From assembly GCA_947359465.1 (NCBI GenBank), contig OX375880.1:15322120-15386119 (forward strand): DNA of 64,000 nt, in the 5' to 3' direction. The notes under the pieces are model-generated. The model saw only the letters and a program-made list of their open reading frames with translations, was not told where the DNA came from and did not search any database. Within the stretch, counting starts at the first letter, position 1. Each line of letters starts with the position of its first letter. This document shows positions 32,533 to 46,400 of the stretch, piece by piece. Made by a program: the position numbers and the translations under genes. The stretch comes from Metellina segmentata. Its lineage: Eukaryota; Arthropoda; Arachnida; Araneae; Tetragnathidae.

Positions 32533-34328
32533 TTAACAAAGTAGTTTTGGTTTGCGACCCCCCCCCCCCAGTTCTGTTATAAATTTCATTCAGATATCTT
32601 AACTGCAACCGCTAAGATTTCTGAGTGCAATGAAAACAAACAATTATTTTTATCACGTGTAGAATGTAATGGTTGCGCGAAGCTTGAATACCTTTTGAAG
32701 TAAATAAAGTAATATATTTTCCTTTTCAATAGTTCTCTAAGCAGAGCTTTACACAAGAAAAGAATTGTCAAAAACAAAAGTAATGAAAATAATCACTTTT
32801 AAATAAAAGTGAGTCGTGTCTTTTGTTTTTAAATTTAAACGTTCTCGACAAAGGCTTATTACCTATCCAGTGTTTGAAGCGTTTTCACTGTATTTTAAAT
32901 TTTCCTAAGTGTTGTAACTTGTGGAATATTTTTCCTTTTAGTGAATATTCACGGGAATAATTTCAGAGATAAAAGTCGAAAATATTATTTCCTCTTATTT
33001 TGCCAAGCTTCTTAAAATTATACTTTCGGAGTTTGTAGAATTAAACATTCATTTTCTATTGTACCTAGTAATAAAATTTAACTATCATTTCGTAATTTAT
33101 TATTACATATAAAACACCATAAGAAATTCCTTTTAAAGTAGTACTTTAAAAATAAATTGTCGTATTTTGAAGCTTGTGATTTTTACCACCCAAATAAAAG
33201 ATCTCCACTTTCGCAAAATAAAAATAGACGGACTCTTAAAAAAATGCCAAAAACCAAAAAACTGTAACTCACATATAAATATATAACATATTATCTAGAG
33301 CTTACGCTGTGATTTGCATGTCTCAAGTCTGACATATTTAACATTTTTCGAAAAAAGAAACAATCAAAATATTTCAAAAATCTTATTTTGGTTAAGTTTG
33401 CAAGTGAAAGCACTGCCTTACTCTAACTCATGTAGGGTCACACATTACAACAGGTGATTATCAGTTTTACCAACTCATACTCATTGCTTTGACTTCCAGT
33501 GCCATTGAATTGAAATTTGGAAACAGAAACTACAGGGACACCAATTAGAGAAACTTGTTGCTTACATTTAACCTGCTTTCTAATTTAATGAATAGACTTA
33601 TCCAAAACTACATGACTTAAATACCAAGTTGATGGAGTCAGACTATAAATGCCGGTTGACAAAAGTGCAGATTGACTGAAACTCATTGTCAGCCTTTTCT
33701 TCTGGAGACAAGGTGCTAAGTTCTAGGCACCTAACCTTTCACCCAATATTTTAACAGGTGAGATAATGCCTTTCCAACAATGAAGAATATATATTGCATA
33801 CATTCCAGTACTATTGGCATTTGTCCCTGTAAACAAAATAATTTGTTTTGGAATAGTATATAAAGCAACTTAGTCTTATTTTGGTGCAAAAGGGTAGGGC
33901 TACTGGGGTCTGGCCCCTGCCCTATTTCTTTCAGTCATATATTTGCCTTTTGTTATTATGTCTTCGTGAATTTTGTTGAAATAAATGGCACTATTTTTTA
34001 TTCAAAATACTTGAACAAGAACCATGGTATTTGTTTACACTTAGCCTCATTGGGCATGTCCTTTAACATATTTAAGCTGGAGTCTGCAAGTGAATTATGG
34101 CTTAATACCCTGATACACATTTAACTTTTTATAAGCAGATTTTAGTAATTTCCCCCCCTTTAAAAAATAGTGTTCGAAGAAGATTCCAAATTTATTAATT
34201 GTATTTGCTATAATTCATTGTGTGTGTTGCATGCACAGGAAATTATTTGAGTTTTGATTTTCAAAATATTTAAATTCACTTAAGAAGGTCTTTTGGTTTT
34301 AAGTTATTTTTAGATAATTATCTCTGCC
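32533..34328. other. Upstream region of BDP1, no gene seen
   Basis: AT-rich DNA with a C-run at 32560. A promoter for BDP1 must lie here or in a further 5' exon. TTTTTAG at 34310 could be an acceptor for a leader exon elsewhere. I see no convincing core promoter. Confidence 0.35.
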
Positions 34329-34471
34329 ATGGCTTCCTCTTTGATTCTTTCTAAAAAGAAGACGCAAGTTTCCGGCTGTCTGACACGGACACGGTTTGCT
34401 AAGCCTCAGCCCAATATTAGTGCTTTAACAAACAAAGCATCCAGAGATGTTACGACACCAAAAATTTCAAA
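34329..34471 (+). CDS. BDP1: BDP1 exon 1
   Basis: It encodes residues 1-47 from MASSLILSKKK, ending with donor GTTAGT at 34472 and leaving two bases of a lysine codon. Confidence 0.85.
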
Positions 34472-37400
34472 GTTAGTGATATTTTCAGTTTTTGATACAT
34501 TATCATTAATTTTATGTGGTGTGTAGAAAATAACTTGTTGATGGCCAGAGAAATGATATGTTGAATATATTCAAATTTATTTTTAATTTTATGTTGTGTA
34601 CAATATAACGCTTGTAGGTTGCCAGGGACAGTTGTAACTGTCACTTCAATCATTTCTGCAAAATTATAGGACCAGCTTATATAATTACAGTAGTTGGAAG
34701 ACTTGTTCTTAAGACAATGGAAATTAGACGGTGTAGGTAATACGAACTTGAAAAGAGAGTATTTAAAATGATCATACTTTAAAGCCATTTAACTCTCCTG
34801 GTGGTTATCTCGACAAAGTGTCTTGTCATTACCGAAACTGATCAGATATCTTGTCATAAGAATAAAGATGACCTTATGGACAAGATGTTTCATTGAAACC
34901 ACTTGGATGTTTATGTGTACAAGTTATGATAGCAAGTATAAAACTCATGTTTTATTGGTAGGGTGTTATATTCATTGTCATGGATTATTTTAGTATAAAC
35001 AATAATTTGCGTATAAAAATTATTTGTTTTATAATAAATATATTGGATTGAGTAAGATTGCTTACATTTCTCTAACAGTGGTGAAGGTAAAGGAAGGGCT
35101 TTGCCCCATTGAATATCAAGGCAAAATTTTCTTTTTAGTGTCATGTGATCTCTTTCAAAGTTGAATTTTCAATCTTCTTCAAAATATTGAAATGAAACAG
35201 AAAAGCAGGCAAGAAAAAAAATGACTATTCTTTTTTAAGAGTTTCTCAAATTTCTTAGAAATTATTTAAAATTAATTTTATGGATGCAGTTGTTGCAGCT
35301 CTAATATAAAGACTACTTGTGGCAACACTTTTGGCATGCTTTTTTTTTGTTGTTGTTGTCAAGGAAGAATTTCATAAAAAACGTTTTAGACTTTGCAGAA
35401 AATATTAACAAAAATAATATTAAAAACAGAAAAAAATCCACACGACTGATTATTCTTTCAACTGCTAAATAAGTAGTAGTATTTACTTTTATGAAAGAAA
35501 AACCTTTACTTTTCTGAAATACGGTTATAGAAGTTTGTCTCCAAGTTAAATAATTTAATAGTTTGTCTAATGGAACCAGGCTATATAATATGAATGGTGA
35601 TAAAAGTCATTAATTCTAGCAAACTAGGATTACTTAGGAATGGTAGCATAAAAAATCTTATTGATTTACAAAATTTAATAAAAGAGATTGAAATATAACC
35701 ACGAGGTTACCATACTCCTTTAAGCAGGATTGTCTTTGCCTGCCACAACTGTCTAAAAGAATTATATGACAAAACCTGCTAAAAGCATTGCCGCAAGTCT
35801 ATCAAAAGCTGTATCGAGTGTTTTGATGTGCAAGCAACATATCCAGAGCTCACATCCCTGGAAGATGCCTTTTCTTTTGTGCCATTTTGAATTCCTTGAA
35901 ATTTGTTGTATTGGAGATGCCAAACTCCAATTTGGTATTTCAAGAATTTTTTCAATGATTTTGCATTAACCCTTTTTAAACAGTCATATTTTAATCAAGA
36001 TTAAGGAAACAATTGCTAGGTTGCCTTAGTGGCTTGCCAGCTGTACTGTTTTATCATCAAATGATATTTTCAGAAATAATTTCACTATTCAATTTGTCTC
36101 ATGTGTCTATTGTATAAGCAATCTGTACATACCCTGATTGTATTTCTATCTTCAATAAAACTTTCCTAGTGTGTATGTCTAACAACTTTATAACTTTATG
36201 TTAATCAAATATTTTTTATTGCAGAATTTTAGAGAAAAGGGAAGAAAAAGATTCAGAAACTAAAAAAGACACTTTGCTACCTACTGTTGAAACAGCGAAT
36301 GAAAACATTTCTTTTTATTTGAAGAATGAAATCCCATCCACAAGGTTTACATTCATCCTGTGTTATTACATTATTTCAAATGTTGTTGTCTGCCACAACA
36401 TGTCTTGTCCATGGATAGAACACTTCAAATATGGCCATGCACGGTCCACACAATCTCGGCTATTTTAAGGCAATTGTCCGAGTACAAGTCCTCCAAGGTA
36501 GAGTCTAATAATTTGTTCAATGCTCGCCAAGATGGCTGGGCAAGAGAGGACGTGTTTGGGACTTAATTCTGTATCACAGTTTTTACAGCTGGGATATGTT
36601 CTTGTTCCATCCGGCTGAATTTTCATTCCCCTAAGGTGTCCAGTTCTCAGTCTTACTATGGTTTTGGCAAGTGATCTGCTTGTAGTTAGTTCACAGATAT
36701 GATGTTTTAACTTGATGGTCTTGTCCTTGAATTTTGATTTTGCCACTGCATTTATGTCATTAAGGGTGACAAGGGGAAATTTATCTTCATTGAGGTCTCT
36801 TGCTTCCTTTGCCAGTACATCGGCGGTATTATTCAGTTATGTATTTTGAGTATCTGTTGACAGAAACAATTCTCAACCTTTTTGAGACTGTAGCCCAGTA
36901 AAGTCTTTTTTGCATGATGAAGGTCCCTGAAGTCCCAACAAGTTACTTACAACTAATTAGCCTTCAACTGAATAATTGTGCAAATGAGCACCAAGCTCAC
37001 CTGTTGCACTAAATGCACACATATACCTCCAAGAGCTTGTTGAAGATAATTTCATTTGTGTTCTTTAAATTTTCACCTCACCTGTTTTCCTATTAAGTAC
37101 AATTAAAGTTTTTTTGAATTTTAAATACAAGTTGTATTAATTATGTCCATGTGCTTAACACTTACTTTCCTAATTTCTTCAAAGTTGTACAAATATGAAA
37201 TATATATATATATATATATTATATATAAATAATTAGCCACTGGGTGGCTAGCCCGTGCCGTAAAGTATTAAACTGGTGTGAAATTCTCCGCCGATGTTAA
37301 ATCTGTTGAAATTTTTAATCTATCTTTAACAATTTCGATTTTTTGAAAAAAAACTTAACAAACCCAGTTAAAATGTTTTTTTTTTTTTTCTCTCATTTGC

Positions 37401-40400
37401 TGAAATGGAATAGGGCAGGAAATGTAATCTGTTTCTTTTTGGAAAGAGAAAGTTCACGTGACGTCACAATCTCTCTTGCGAAAATATAAAAAAGATGTTC
37501 AGTTTAAAAATGATTTATTTAAAGAAAATCATATTTTTAGGTATTGATCTAAAGTGAAATTTTCCGTAGATTTCAAATCCATTGAAATTTTTACTATATC
37601 TTTAATTTTCTAGGAAATAGAAAAGAAGAACTAAGTGACTCCAGTTAAAAGATTATTTGTTTTTATCGCTTGGCTGGAAAATCATGCCTCAGCACAAAAC
37701 GAAAACAATAAATTTAAAATATGTGATCGCTTCTATGCTGTTGCATTAATAATAATTAAATTCATTTTAAAATTTTCTAGATTAATTTTTGAAATTCGGC
37801 GCGAGACTAAAATTGCAAAAAATTTAGACTACCTGTGTGCCAAATCCCTTTACTGTATGTGCCATAGATTCGTCAGGACTTTGCGTGCAAGAAACAAACA
37901 TTTCATTTTATAATATTAGAGATAATATACCACAGATAGATATTACATGACGAGGGTGCCGTGAGAAAATTCTAATTCTCTTCAGGGTGCCATGATTTGA
38001 ATAAGTTTGAGAACCCCTGCTTTGGAGCATTTCCACTTTATTTGTAAAAATTGCTTGGGAAACAAAAAATTATGAATTTCAGAACCTCTTACAGCTTGGT
38101 ACCGAACCTTAACACACCGATTGCGGAATACTGATTTAAATTATCTATAAGGTTTTATTGTTACTGATGCAACAAGGTGAGGCTACAAAATAATAACTGT
38201 GCACAAATATTGCATAATGCTCAACTATTCACCTTATTCCTTCTATAACTATATAAAGATGGCTGTCTAGCAACAATATGCTGATCCCATCCATCAAAAA
38301 ACCAATAATTGTAATTTAAAATATTTTGCTGTCTGACAGGGGTAGTCTTGATCCCATGTTTAACTCATTTTAATCAGGTTAGGTGTGTAACCTTGTTGTG
38401 TTTTAGTTTTTGCAAACAGATCACAAATTGTATTGTTTTGGGACCTGGAGTTAATCAACTGCCAACTAGGAAGTTTTGTTTGTACAAAGGTCATTCAAAA
38501 GTTAACAAGAATGACCACCATAGCTCTAACACTAAATTTATGTCATGAAATACTATACTACCAATTTATGATGTTTTTCGTACAAATGCATTTCTAATGT
38601 TTTGCAATTTAGTGTTGATTTGTATTATTTATACAAATTGTTTTTATGTTCAAATGTATTTCTGAAAATTTACCATTTTAGATTATTTATGATATCATTG
38701 ATTCTACTATAGTTTATTTAAAAATATTCTCTAAATGTATTTGCGATTTTAAAATTATGTTTCACTTTTTTCATGGTTTAGCTTCAAAGTGACACAGAAC
38801 AAAGATATTGAAGAGGTTTCATCATTGAAGTTGCATATAAGTAGTACTCCCGAAGAAGAGTCAAACAGCTCGACACCTTTTGATAAAAGTGTGAAAGGCA
38901 CACCTTCAAGGTCTGTTTAGTCTTAAATACTTCATAACTATTGATTAGTCATTTGATGTTTTGTAGCAAGTAGTTGGACATTGAATTTTTATTCATTGGC
39001 ACACTTACTTGATAATAAATTTGTATTGATTGTCGCAGCATAATGCCTTTGTTCCTAACATAACGGGGGTATAAAATAAAACTTGATCAGTTATTTCAAA
39101 ATTGCACAAAATGAACAGAAAGAAACAGGAGTCAAAACAATGAAAATATATCTTTTTTTTGCTATCCGAAATAATTTGCATTTTGTTGACTTCTTAGTAT
39201 ATTCATAATTTCTACCTGTTCTTGTTCTCAAATAAGAAACCTTATTGACCTAAGCTGTGCAAATTCTCATTTTTAATTTGCAACGCAACATTAGTTTTGC
39301 TATTTGATTTTTTTCAATGGGTATATAAAAGTTTCATCTTTTTTTGGGAAGAGGGGATAATATACAAGTGGTTAAAACCCAAGGGGTGGTGCCCGTATTG
39401 GGATGATAATAACTAACCAACAAATATTTATCTTTTTGCTTACTGAGAACAAGTATCACTCATGACTCTGTTTATTAGCAATCTGACTATTATACATATG
39501 TGGGCCAGTTCATATATGCAACACCCCTTGGGCAAAATCTTTAGGTACTCATGGGCTACACAAAGTAGAGGATCACAACCCTATTTCTTTTCCCGTGCGC
39601 TTTAATGGCTCTGATAAACATAAGAATTGCAACGTCAGGATACTCGAATGGTCTGTCTCTTTCTTTTCTCCGTCCTTTCTTTTCACGATTACTTGTCGTG
39701 TGTTTGCCGCAGCTTTGCCAAATATAGCTAGTACATTACGATGCACTGAAAATATCAAATGGAGCCACCAAACTGTTTCTCCCTGTGACATATTGGGGAT
39801 TTAAAAAATTAAGACCTAATAGGAAGTAGGGATGTGACATTGACAGCAAAACATCGATGTTGATAATACATCGCCCAAAAATCATTGATGTTTTTAAACT
39901 TTTTTCCACATCTCTTAAAATTGGTTTAGCAACCTCAAACATTGCTGTTTGCCTAGAGAGGAGATTTAATTTGTCATTTGCCATGTTTATTAATTTATAA
40001 GTAAGACTTTTTTTTACTGTCAAAGCAAAGTCAAAAAAATTATTAAGAACAATTGACAAATCTTTTATTTTTAAATTGAATAATATCAAAGAAAATATTT
40101 ACAACAATTTGACATAGGTACTACTAACTATAAGTATAATTAGGTAGGTACATAACAATAACTATCGTTAGTTATTATTAATTATTTATCAACTTATGGG
40201 GGGGGGGTAAACATAACAAACTTATTTGTTATTTACTGTAAAATAAATAAAGTATTGGGCCTATAAATATTATATGCCCCAATATTTGTTATTTACAGTT
40301 TGTAAAAAAAGAAGTCTGTTAACTTTCTCCACCTTAAGATGGCTTCTTTTTTCACTAACTATCCCACCAGTTAGGGAAAAACTCTTTCTAATGGGACAAA

Positions 40401-43400
40401 TGTTGCTGGGATAGTTAAAGAGAGATTGAAAATTTCAATGGATTTGAAATCTGCGGAAAATTTTATACCAGATCGATACCTTAAGGTATACGTATACGTT
40501 CGGAGACAAATTTTCAAAATAATTATATTTTCCCAATTTTTTTTGTGTTTTTCATTTCATTATAAGTTATAACAACAGTGTAACACAACAGAAGACAAAA
40601 TTTTTCTTAATATTTTGAATTAATGGCATAAAACTGTCAAAAAAAACTCAAAAAGTGATAGTCACGCTTAACGTGAAATTACAAAAACAAAATACTATTT
40701 TCCAAAAAATGACACTTAAAAACACTTGAAGGACAGTATTGCTAGACTTGGAAGATTATCTAAGCATTATCTTTAAATTTGGTGAAGATATGTGCCTACG
40801 TGTTTCATAATTCCCACAATTGTTCAAAAAATTAAAAAAACCTGTCAATTTCATACTTTAAAATCCCAGAAAATCTTAAATTACCAATCTAATTTCATAA
40901 TAATAGTTCAACACTTACATTTGTTAGTTACGAACATACACAGAAAGTTTCTAAGCAATTGAATGTAAACTTTTGGATATATTGTGTAAAATGGAAAGTA
41001 ACATATTTGAAAATAGTGGTTTTGAGAAAAAGCCAAAAATGTAATATAATCACAGAATTCCTTTAAAAAAAGGATTAATACCCAGTTAAAATCCACCTGA
41101 TTGGTAAGAGACACCTTCTGTCTTTTCAGATTGTGTAGATTTTTTCTTTCTGGTAGCTTTCAGAATTTTTCTTCGCCGTTTTGCCATAGGGGTAGAGTGT
41201 CGTACAGATTCGTTCACGCGGAGTTTGTCTAAGTAATTGTAACGTTCCTCAGTGTATCGTCCCAAACTTTCAAACCCAAGTTGTTCTAGCACTTTGAGGC
41301 AACCACGATACCCATCATTAAATTGGATTACAGCGTCAAATGCACCTAAACGTACTGTTTTCAACACCGCAAACACATTTTTAGATACCCTCTGCCATAT
41401 GGAAGCGTTAAAACATTCATTGGCGTTTTGTGTCTTTCCATGAAGACATTTGCTGAGCAATTCACGAGAACAAAGCTTCATGTATACAGGTTTCACAGCA
41501 GCTAATATGTATTTGGGGAGGCCTGTGTACTTTTGCTCTGGAGTTTTACTTTGAGCAATAGCTCTTTGATGAAAACACCAGCTTTTTTCCCCAGTCGGAC
41601 ACTGTCCATGCATAGGATTCGCTGTAGTTGATGCACAGTGAAAGAGTACAGCAATAACACTTTGTTGCATCTTATCTATGTTCCCCACATTGTCACGAAC
41701 AGCTATGCCGTAGTAATTCTGAAGACGGTCGATAAAAGTATTGGTCAGTTTTCCCTTTCCAGAAAGTCCTTTAGTTTTCTTTTTCAGTTGTCGAAGGTGT
41801 GTGCCCACTCTTTTTTGTATGTGACCAATGCATTCAAGTTTGGTGACACTGTCCTTGCCATACGTGTCTTTGACTTCAGTGAAACCTTTCGAATCCCCAT
41901 CACCATAATAGTGTATATATTTAAGGCCTCGTGAAATTTCTGACCTTTTGAATATTTGAGATGCACCGACAGTCTCCATGTGATGTGCAGATCCTACATA
42001 ATTACACTGGCAAACATGATCTGCCTTTTTTTGTTCATATTCTTCCTTTTTGGGGAGTTTTTGAAGTTTTTTGCAAGTTGGACAATATGCAGACAGCACT
42101 GCAACATCTAAAACTTTCCCGGTGTCGATGCTTATTGCCGAGACGCAACCATTCAGCGAAGAATAGCCCCTGCGCTGCCAAGTGCCGTCAACAGATACAC
42201 CGCATTCCTGTGTTTGATGAGAAGCATTCCCTTTTAACAACTTCACTTCTTCTGCGGCATTTATCATCGAGGCTTGGGAGACTTCTTGAACTGCATCTAA
42301 AAGCTTCTTTTCGTGAGCCGTATAAGAGTTTCTGCTTGGTGGAGGTGGCAGATTTAACGTAGAACAAAGTTTTTCAGCGCCATTCATACCTTTTCCAAGT
42401 TGTCGCAACGCGTAAACCAAACGAGTATTAATTTCTGGCAAGTGTCCTATTTTTTTAGAAGAAGAAAACCCTTTTACAAATGCACAATTTTGACATTGAA
42501 GGGAAAAATGTGAGCACAAACCAAATCTGCTATCTTCCTTCAACAACAGTCCAGCATTCAAACAAGAAGGGCAGCAAACTGTAGAAAAAACGTCCGCCAA
42601 TATCTCAGAATCACATATCCTGTTTCCTGATAGTTCTGCACAGGCTTTTACAGATGCATTTGGAAACAATTCAAGTTTCTTTTCACTTGCCGTGGGCAAC
42701 TGAGTCGCTTTCGAAAAGCGATTTCCATGAAAGTGTCTCTTGCGTTTACGAGCTGGAGTTTTCCCCATAGTTTGTAAATAAGCTGACAAACTACCAAAGT
42801 TGATTAAAAAGTAGGTAGAATAAAATAAGAATCTGTTTTAAATGCAAGATTTCAAGAACGAAAAGCATACGCGCAAAACAAAATTCAAATGTAAATACAC
42901 AACATGAAGCCACTTTTGGCTTACTTAAAACACAAATAAAATCATTGCCAGACGCTTTAATTTAAAAATATTAATTTTAAAATATCTCAAAATGCTAAAA
43001 TAAATGTTTTGGCATATTTTGAAGCATTAAAAAAATATTTATAGGTGTTTTTTTGACAAGTTTCGAAATCGAGAAAGAATTTCCGGTATGCAGAAGGCAA
43101 CTTCCGGTTTAAAATATAGCTGACATGCATTTCTAAAAACGTCATAACTGGCGTTCTAATTGACCTAGAGACAAAATTCAAAGTGATTTAGAAAGCTAAA
43201 AGTTCAAACTATATTTCTGCATCAAAATAAAAAAATCAGTTATTTGACTGAAAATCGATAAATAAACGTATACGTATACCTTAAATGTGATTCTCCTTAA
43301 ATAAATAATTAATTATTTAATAAAAAAATATAATAATTAAATAATCAAATGGTAAATAATTGAGTAATAAATCTGTTCTTGGTATCGATCTGGCGTAGAA

Positions 43401-46400
43401 ATTTACGCTGATTTGAAATCCGTTGAACTTTTCGTTCTATCTTCAATGATCCCGAAGTTAGAAAATTGGACTAGAGAATAAAAAAGCCACTTTGTTTTGT
43501 GACTTTTAAAATAAAATTCATTCACTTATATATTTTGTCAATAATATTTAAAAATATTTGTTTCAATTAATAGTTCAATATTTTTTAATTTTTATTTATT
43601 AATTTAATTACTCATTAATTTTAATTATTCATTAATTTACTATTTAGTAACTTTTTATTAATTTTAATAATTAATCAAAACTTTATTGATACTATGTTTT
43701 ATATAATATGTCGGTAAGAAGTGCTACTTATGACTGGGTTACCATTGTTGGAGAGTGTTTTAAAGACATTGATGTCGCATCCCTATTTCTGATGGGACAG
43801 ATGTCGCTATCACTGACAAATACTTAGTTGCACGGAACATTGATGTTTTGAAAACATCGACTCCAATACATAGATGTTTTGAAAACATTGACATTGATGT
43901 CGCATCTTTAATAAGAAGTAGAAAAATAAATAGAATGTGTAGAGCAGAGGTTCCCGACCTTTTCAACTTGCAGAGCCATTTTTAGAATACATTTCGATGG
44001 CACAGCCCCTCAAGCCTAGTTTAGGCTTAAGGATTAATACGATGAACCCAGTTCCTCCAATTTAATCATTATATCCAATTCAATTCAAATAAATATTATC
44101 TGTGAACGACTCTAAATCGACTAGCCAGCCTCGATATGGGGCTAAATTTCAATAACGTGCAGCTCCAAGAAATCACCCGGACATTCGGTTCCAGGAAGGG
44201 CCGCTATAATGCTACATACGACAGAGTAAGCACAACAGGCACACTGCTCAGCCTTGTCGCCTGTCCGTCTTGCGCTGCAATAATTTTACCTCTAGTGGCA
44301 GCAGAATGGCCAAGTGTCATCTGCTAGAAGAGGCATGAACTTCAACTCTGCCTGTTTTCATTCGGAATGTAATTTCTAGTTTTCTTATTTCGATTTGATT
44401 TTTTTAATTCGTTATTTCTTTTAATTTTATTTTCCTGGAGTCGCAGGGGAGACCATCATTAACCAGTGGTGTAGAAGAAAAGAAAGGAGATGTTGAGTCT
44501 CAGTGTGAACAATCGTGATTTCCAGGGCTTCAAAACAGGGTGTTTACTGGTCCAAAAAATGGAAAACTGGTCCCGAAAAAAAACCTTTATTCATAAATTT
44601 TGTCCCAAAAGTTTATCAGACTTTGTAAAAGCAAAAACAAAAGGTGGCAGCAGCTGAACTTAAACAAATGAAAAAACGAAAATAGCAAATAATGCAAACT
44701 GCAAATGATGGAATTGAACAACTAGACAAAGAAATTATGCAAACATAAAAGAAAATGAAAATGGTGTAACTGCCCCGATCCAACCACTTTCGGAGACAGT
44801 TTTTTTAAATACATAAATTGATATATAATTATTTTACCAACTTTATTTGATGCATAAAACATAAAAATAAAAAATTTACATGACGAAATGTTTTTTAAAG
44901 TAATTGTTGATTTCCTCAATTTTTATTACAATTTCAAGTATTCAGAAAACAAAAATAAGAAATATAATTTAGACTATTTGTTTTAATATGTTCATCTACT
45001 TTGACATGATTTATGGTTTGTCTTTATTTTTAAAATTTAATTTGAAAACAGCTTATTAAAGCTGAAATTTGATACTAGAGTCCTCTTTTCTTAAGATTAG
45101 ACTGTAAGCAATGAAAAAAAAGTGTGATTTTAAAGTATAATTGCTTATAGCTGACTCACATAATCATGTAAAATCATATCATGCATTTATTTTAGAAAGT
45201 CCCCAAAATGTACCTAAATGGACTAACAGAAATTTAATAGACACCCCACAAAAGCAACTTCTGAGGTTGTCTTAGTGCAGTACTTAATATTTTGTGTGTT
45301 GTGTTTAAAATTAAAAATATTTTGTCTTCTGTCTCAATCAGACATCCGTTTCATTTTTAATGCTGGAGGAACTGATGTTCACTTGGCCCTTGTGCCACAA
45401 AATTCACCAACCATCATACATTAAACAAAGTGTTTTCAGTTAATTTTGACATACTCTCATAGAAAGATTGGATAAACTTGAACTGTTGCCCTTTGAAGAG
45501 AGAGAGAGAGAGAGAGAGAGTTTGCAATCTCTGACAAAGAAGTAAGCACTGCTTAACATTTGTTTTCAGTTCATTACAAACAAACTTTGGGAGCTCCCTA
45601 GTTTCTAGCTTATTTAATAAACCCTTCTGTGAGAAATCAACTGAGTTTAAATTGAAAGAACCTCTTAATTCTCTCTCTGAAAATTCAAATGAAAGTAGGT
45701 GTTGTTTTTGGTTTCTTTGCAAAAACATTGCATCCCAGCTGACTCCTTTAGAATGGAAGAAACTCGTAGATTTTAGTGTTTAAGTGGTAGACAGTCATTT
45801 GTAAAGCCATCTTACTACCTTAGCTACATTGTATTTGAAGAAAGAATATTTTTGACAGTTTAACTTATAATTTTTACGATTGCAAAAGGTGGATAACAAA
45901 AAGGCAGGAAAATTAAAAGTTTTTTATTGTTGTGAGGTATGAAAATGTTTAAGATTTAAAATTAAACCCGGTTTTGTATCAAAATAGATTTCAAATACAA
46001 AAATGAAAGCAATAGGGCTCAAGAATAATTTTATTGTATCAATCTTTCAAAAATTTGCCTTGATAATTTCCTAAACCATCATATATTATTGTTGAACATA
46101 AATAAAAACTTTCTAGAAGCATATAACTTTTTAATTGAAAAAATCATGAATTTAAATGCGTACAGTAGTACATTATTTTATGTATAGTCTACTCAAATAT
46201 TTTCTCGCTAATATTTTATCAATACAATGAGCTGAACTTTAAATGTTTGAGAGTAAATTTTTAATGTTTGTTGCGATAAAATGTTTAGGTCTAAAAGACA
46301 ATATGAGGCTGCATTTGAAAAGGAAAGCTTGCCAATAGCAAATAATGTATTGGATTCTCCCAGAAAAGGGTTTATATCCGAAAAGGTATGATTTCTTTAC

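Larger units (their letters stand above)
39828..43800 (-). mobile_element. hAT element split by a nested transposon
   Basis: TAGGGATGTGACATTGACAGC at 39832 mirrors GACATTGATGTCGCATCCCTA ending near 43784. Between them, on the minus strand, is the C-terminal dimerisation segment of a hAT transposase; most of the rest is replaced by the TTAA element. No 8-bp duplication could be read. Confidence 0.55.

Noticed and set aside
41252..42362. Plus-strand frames across the transposase
   Set aside because: They are shadows of the intact minus-strand gene.
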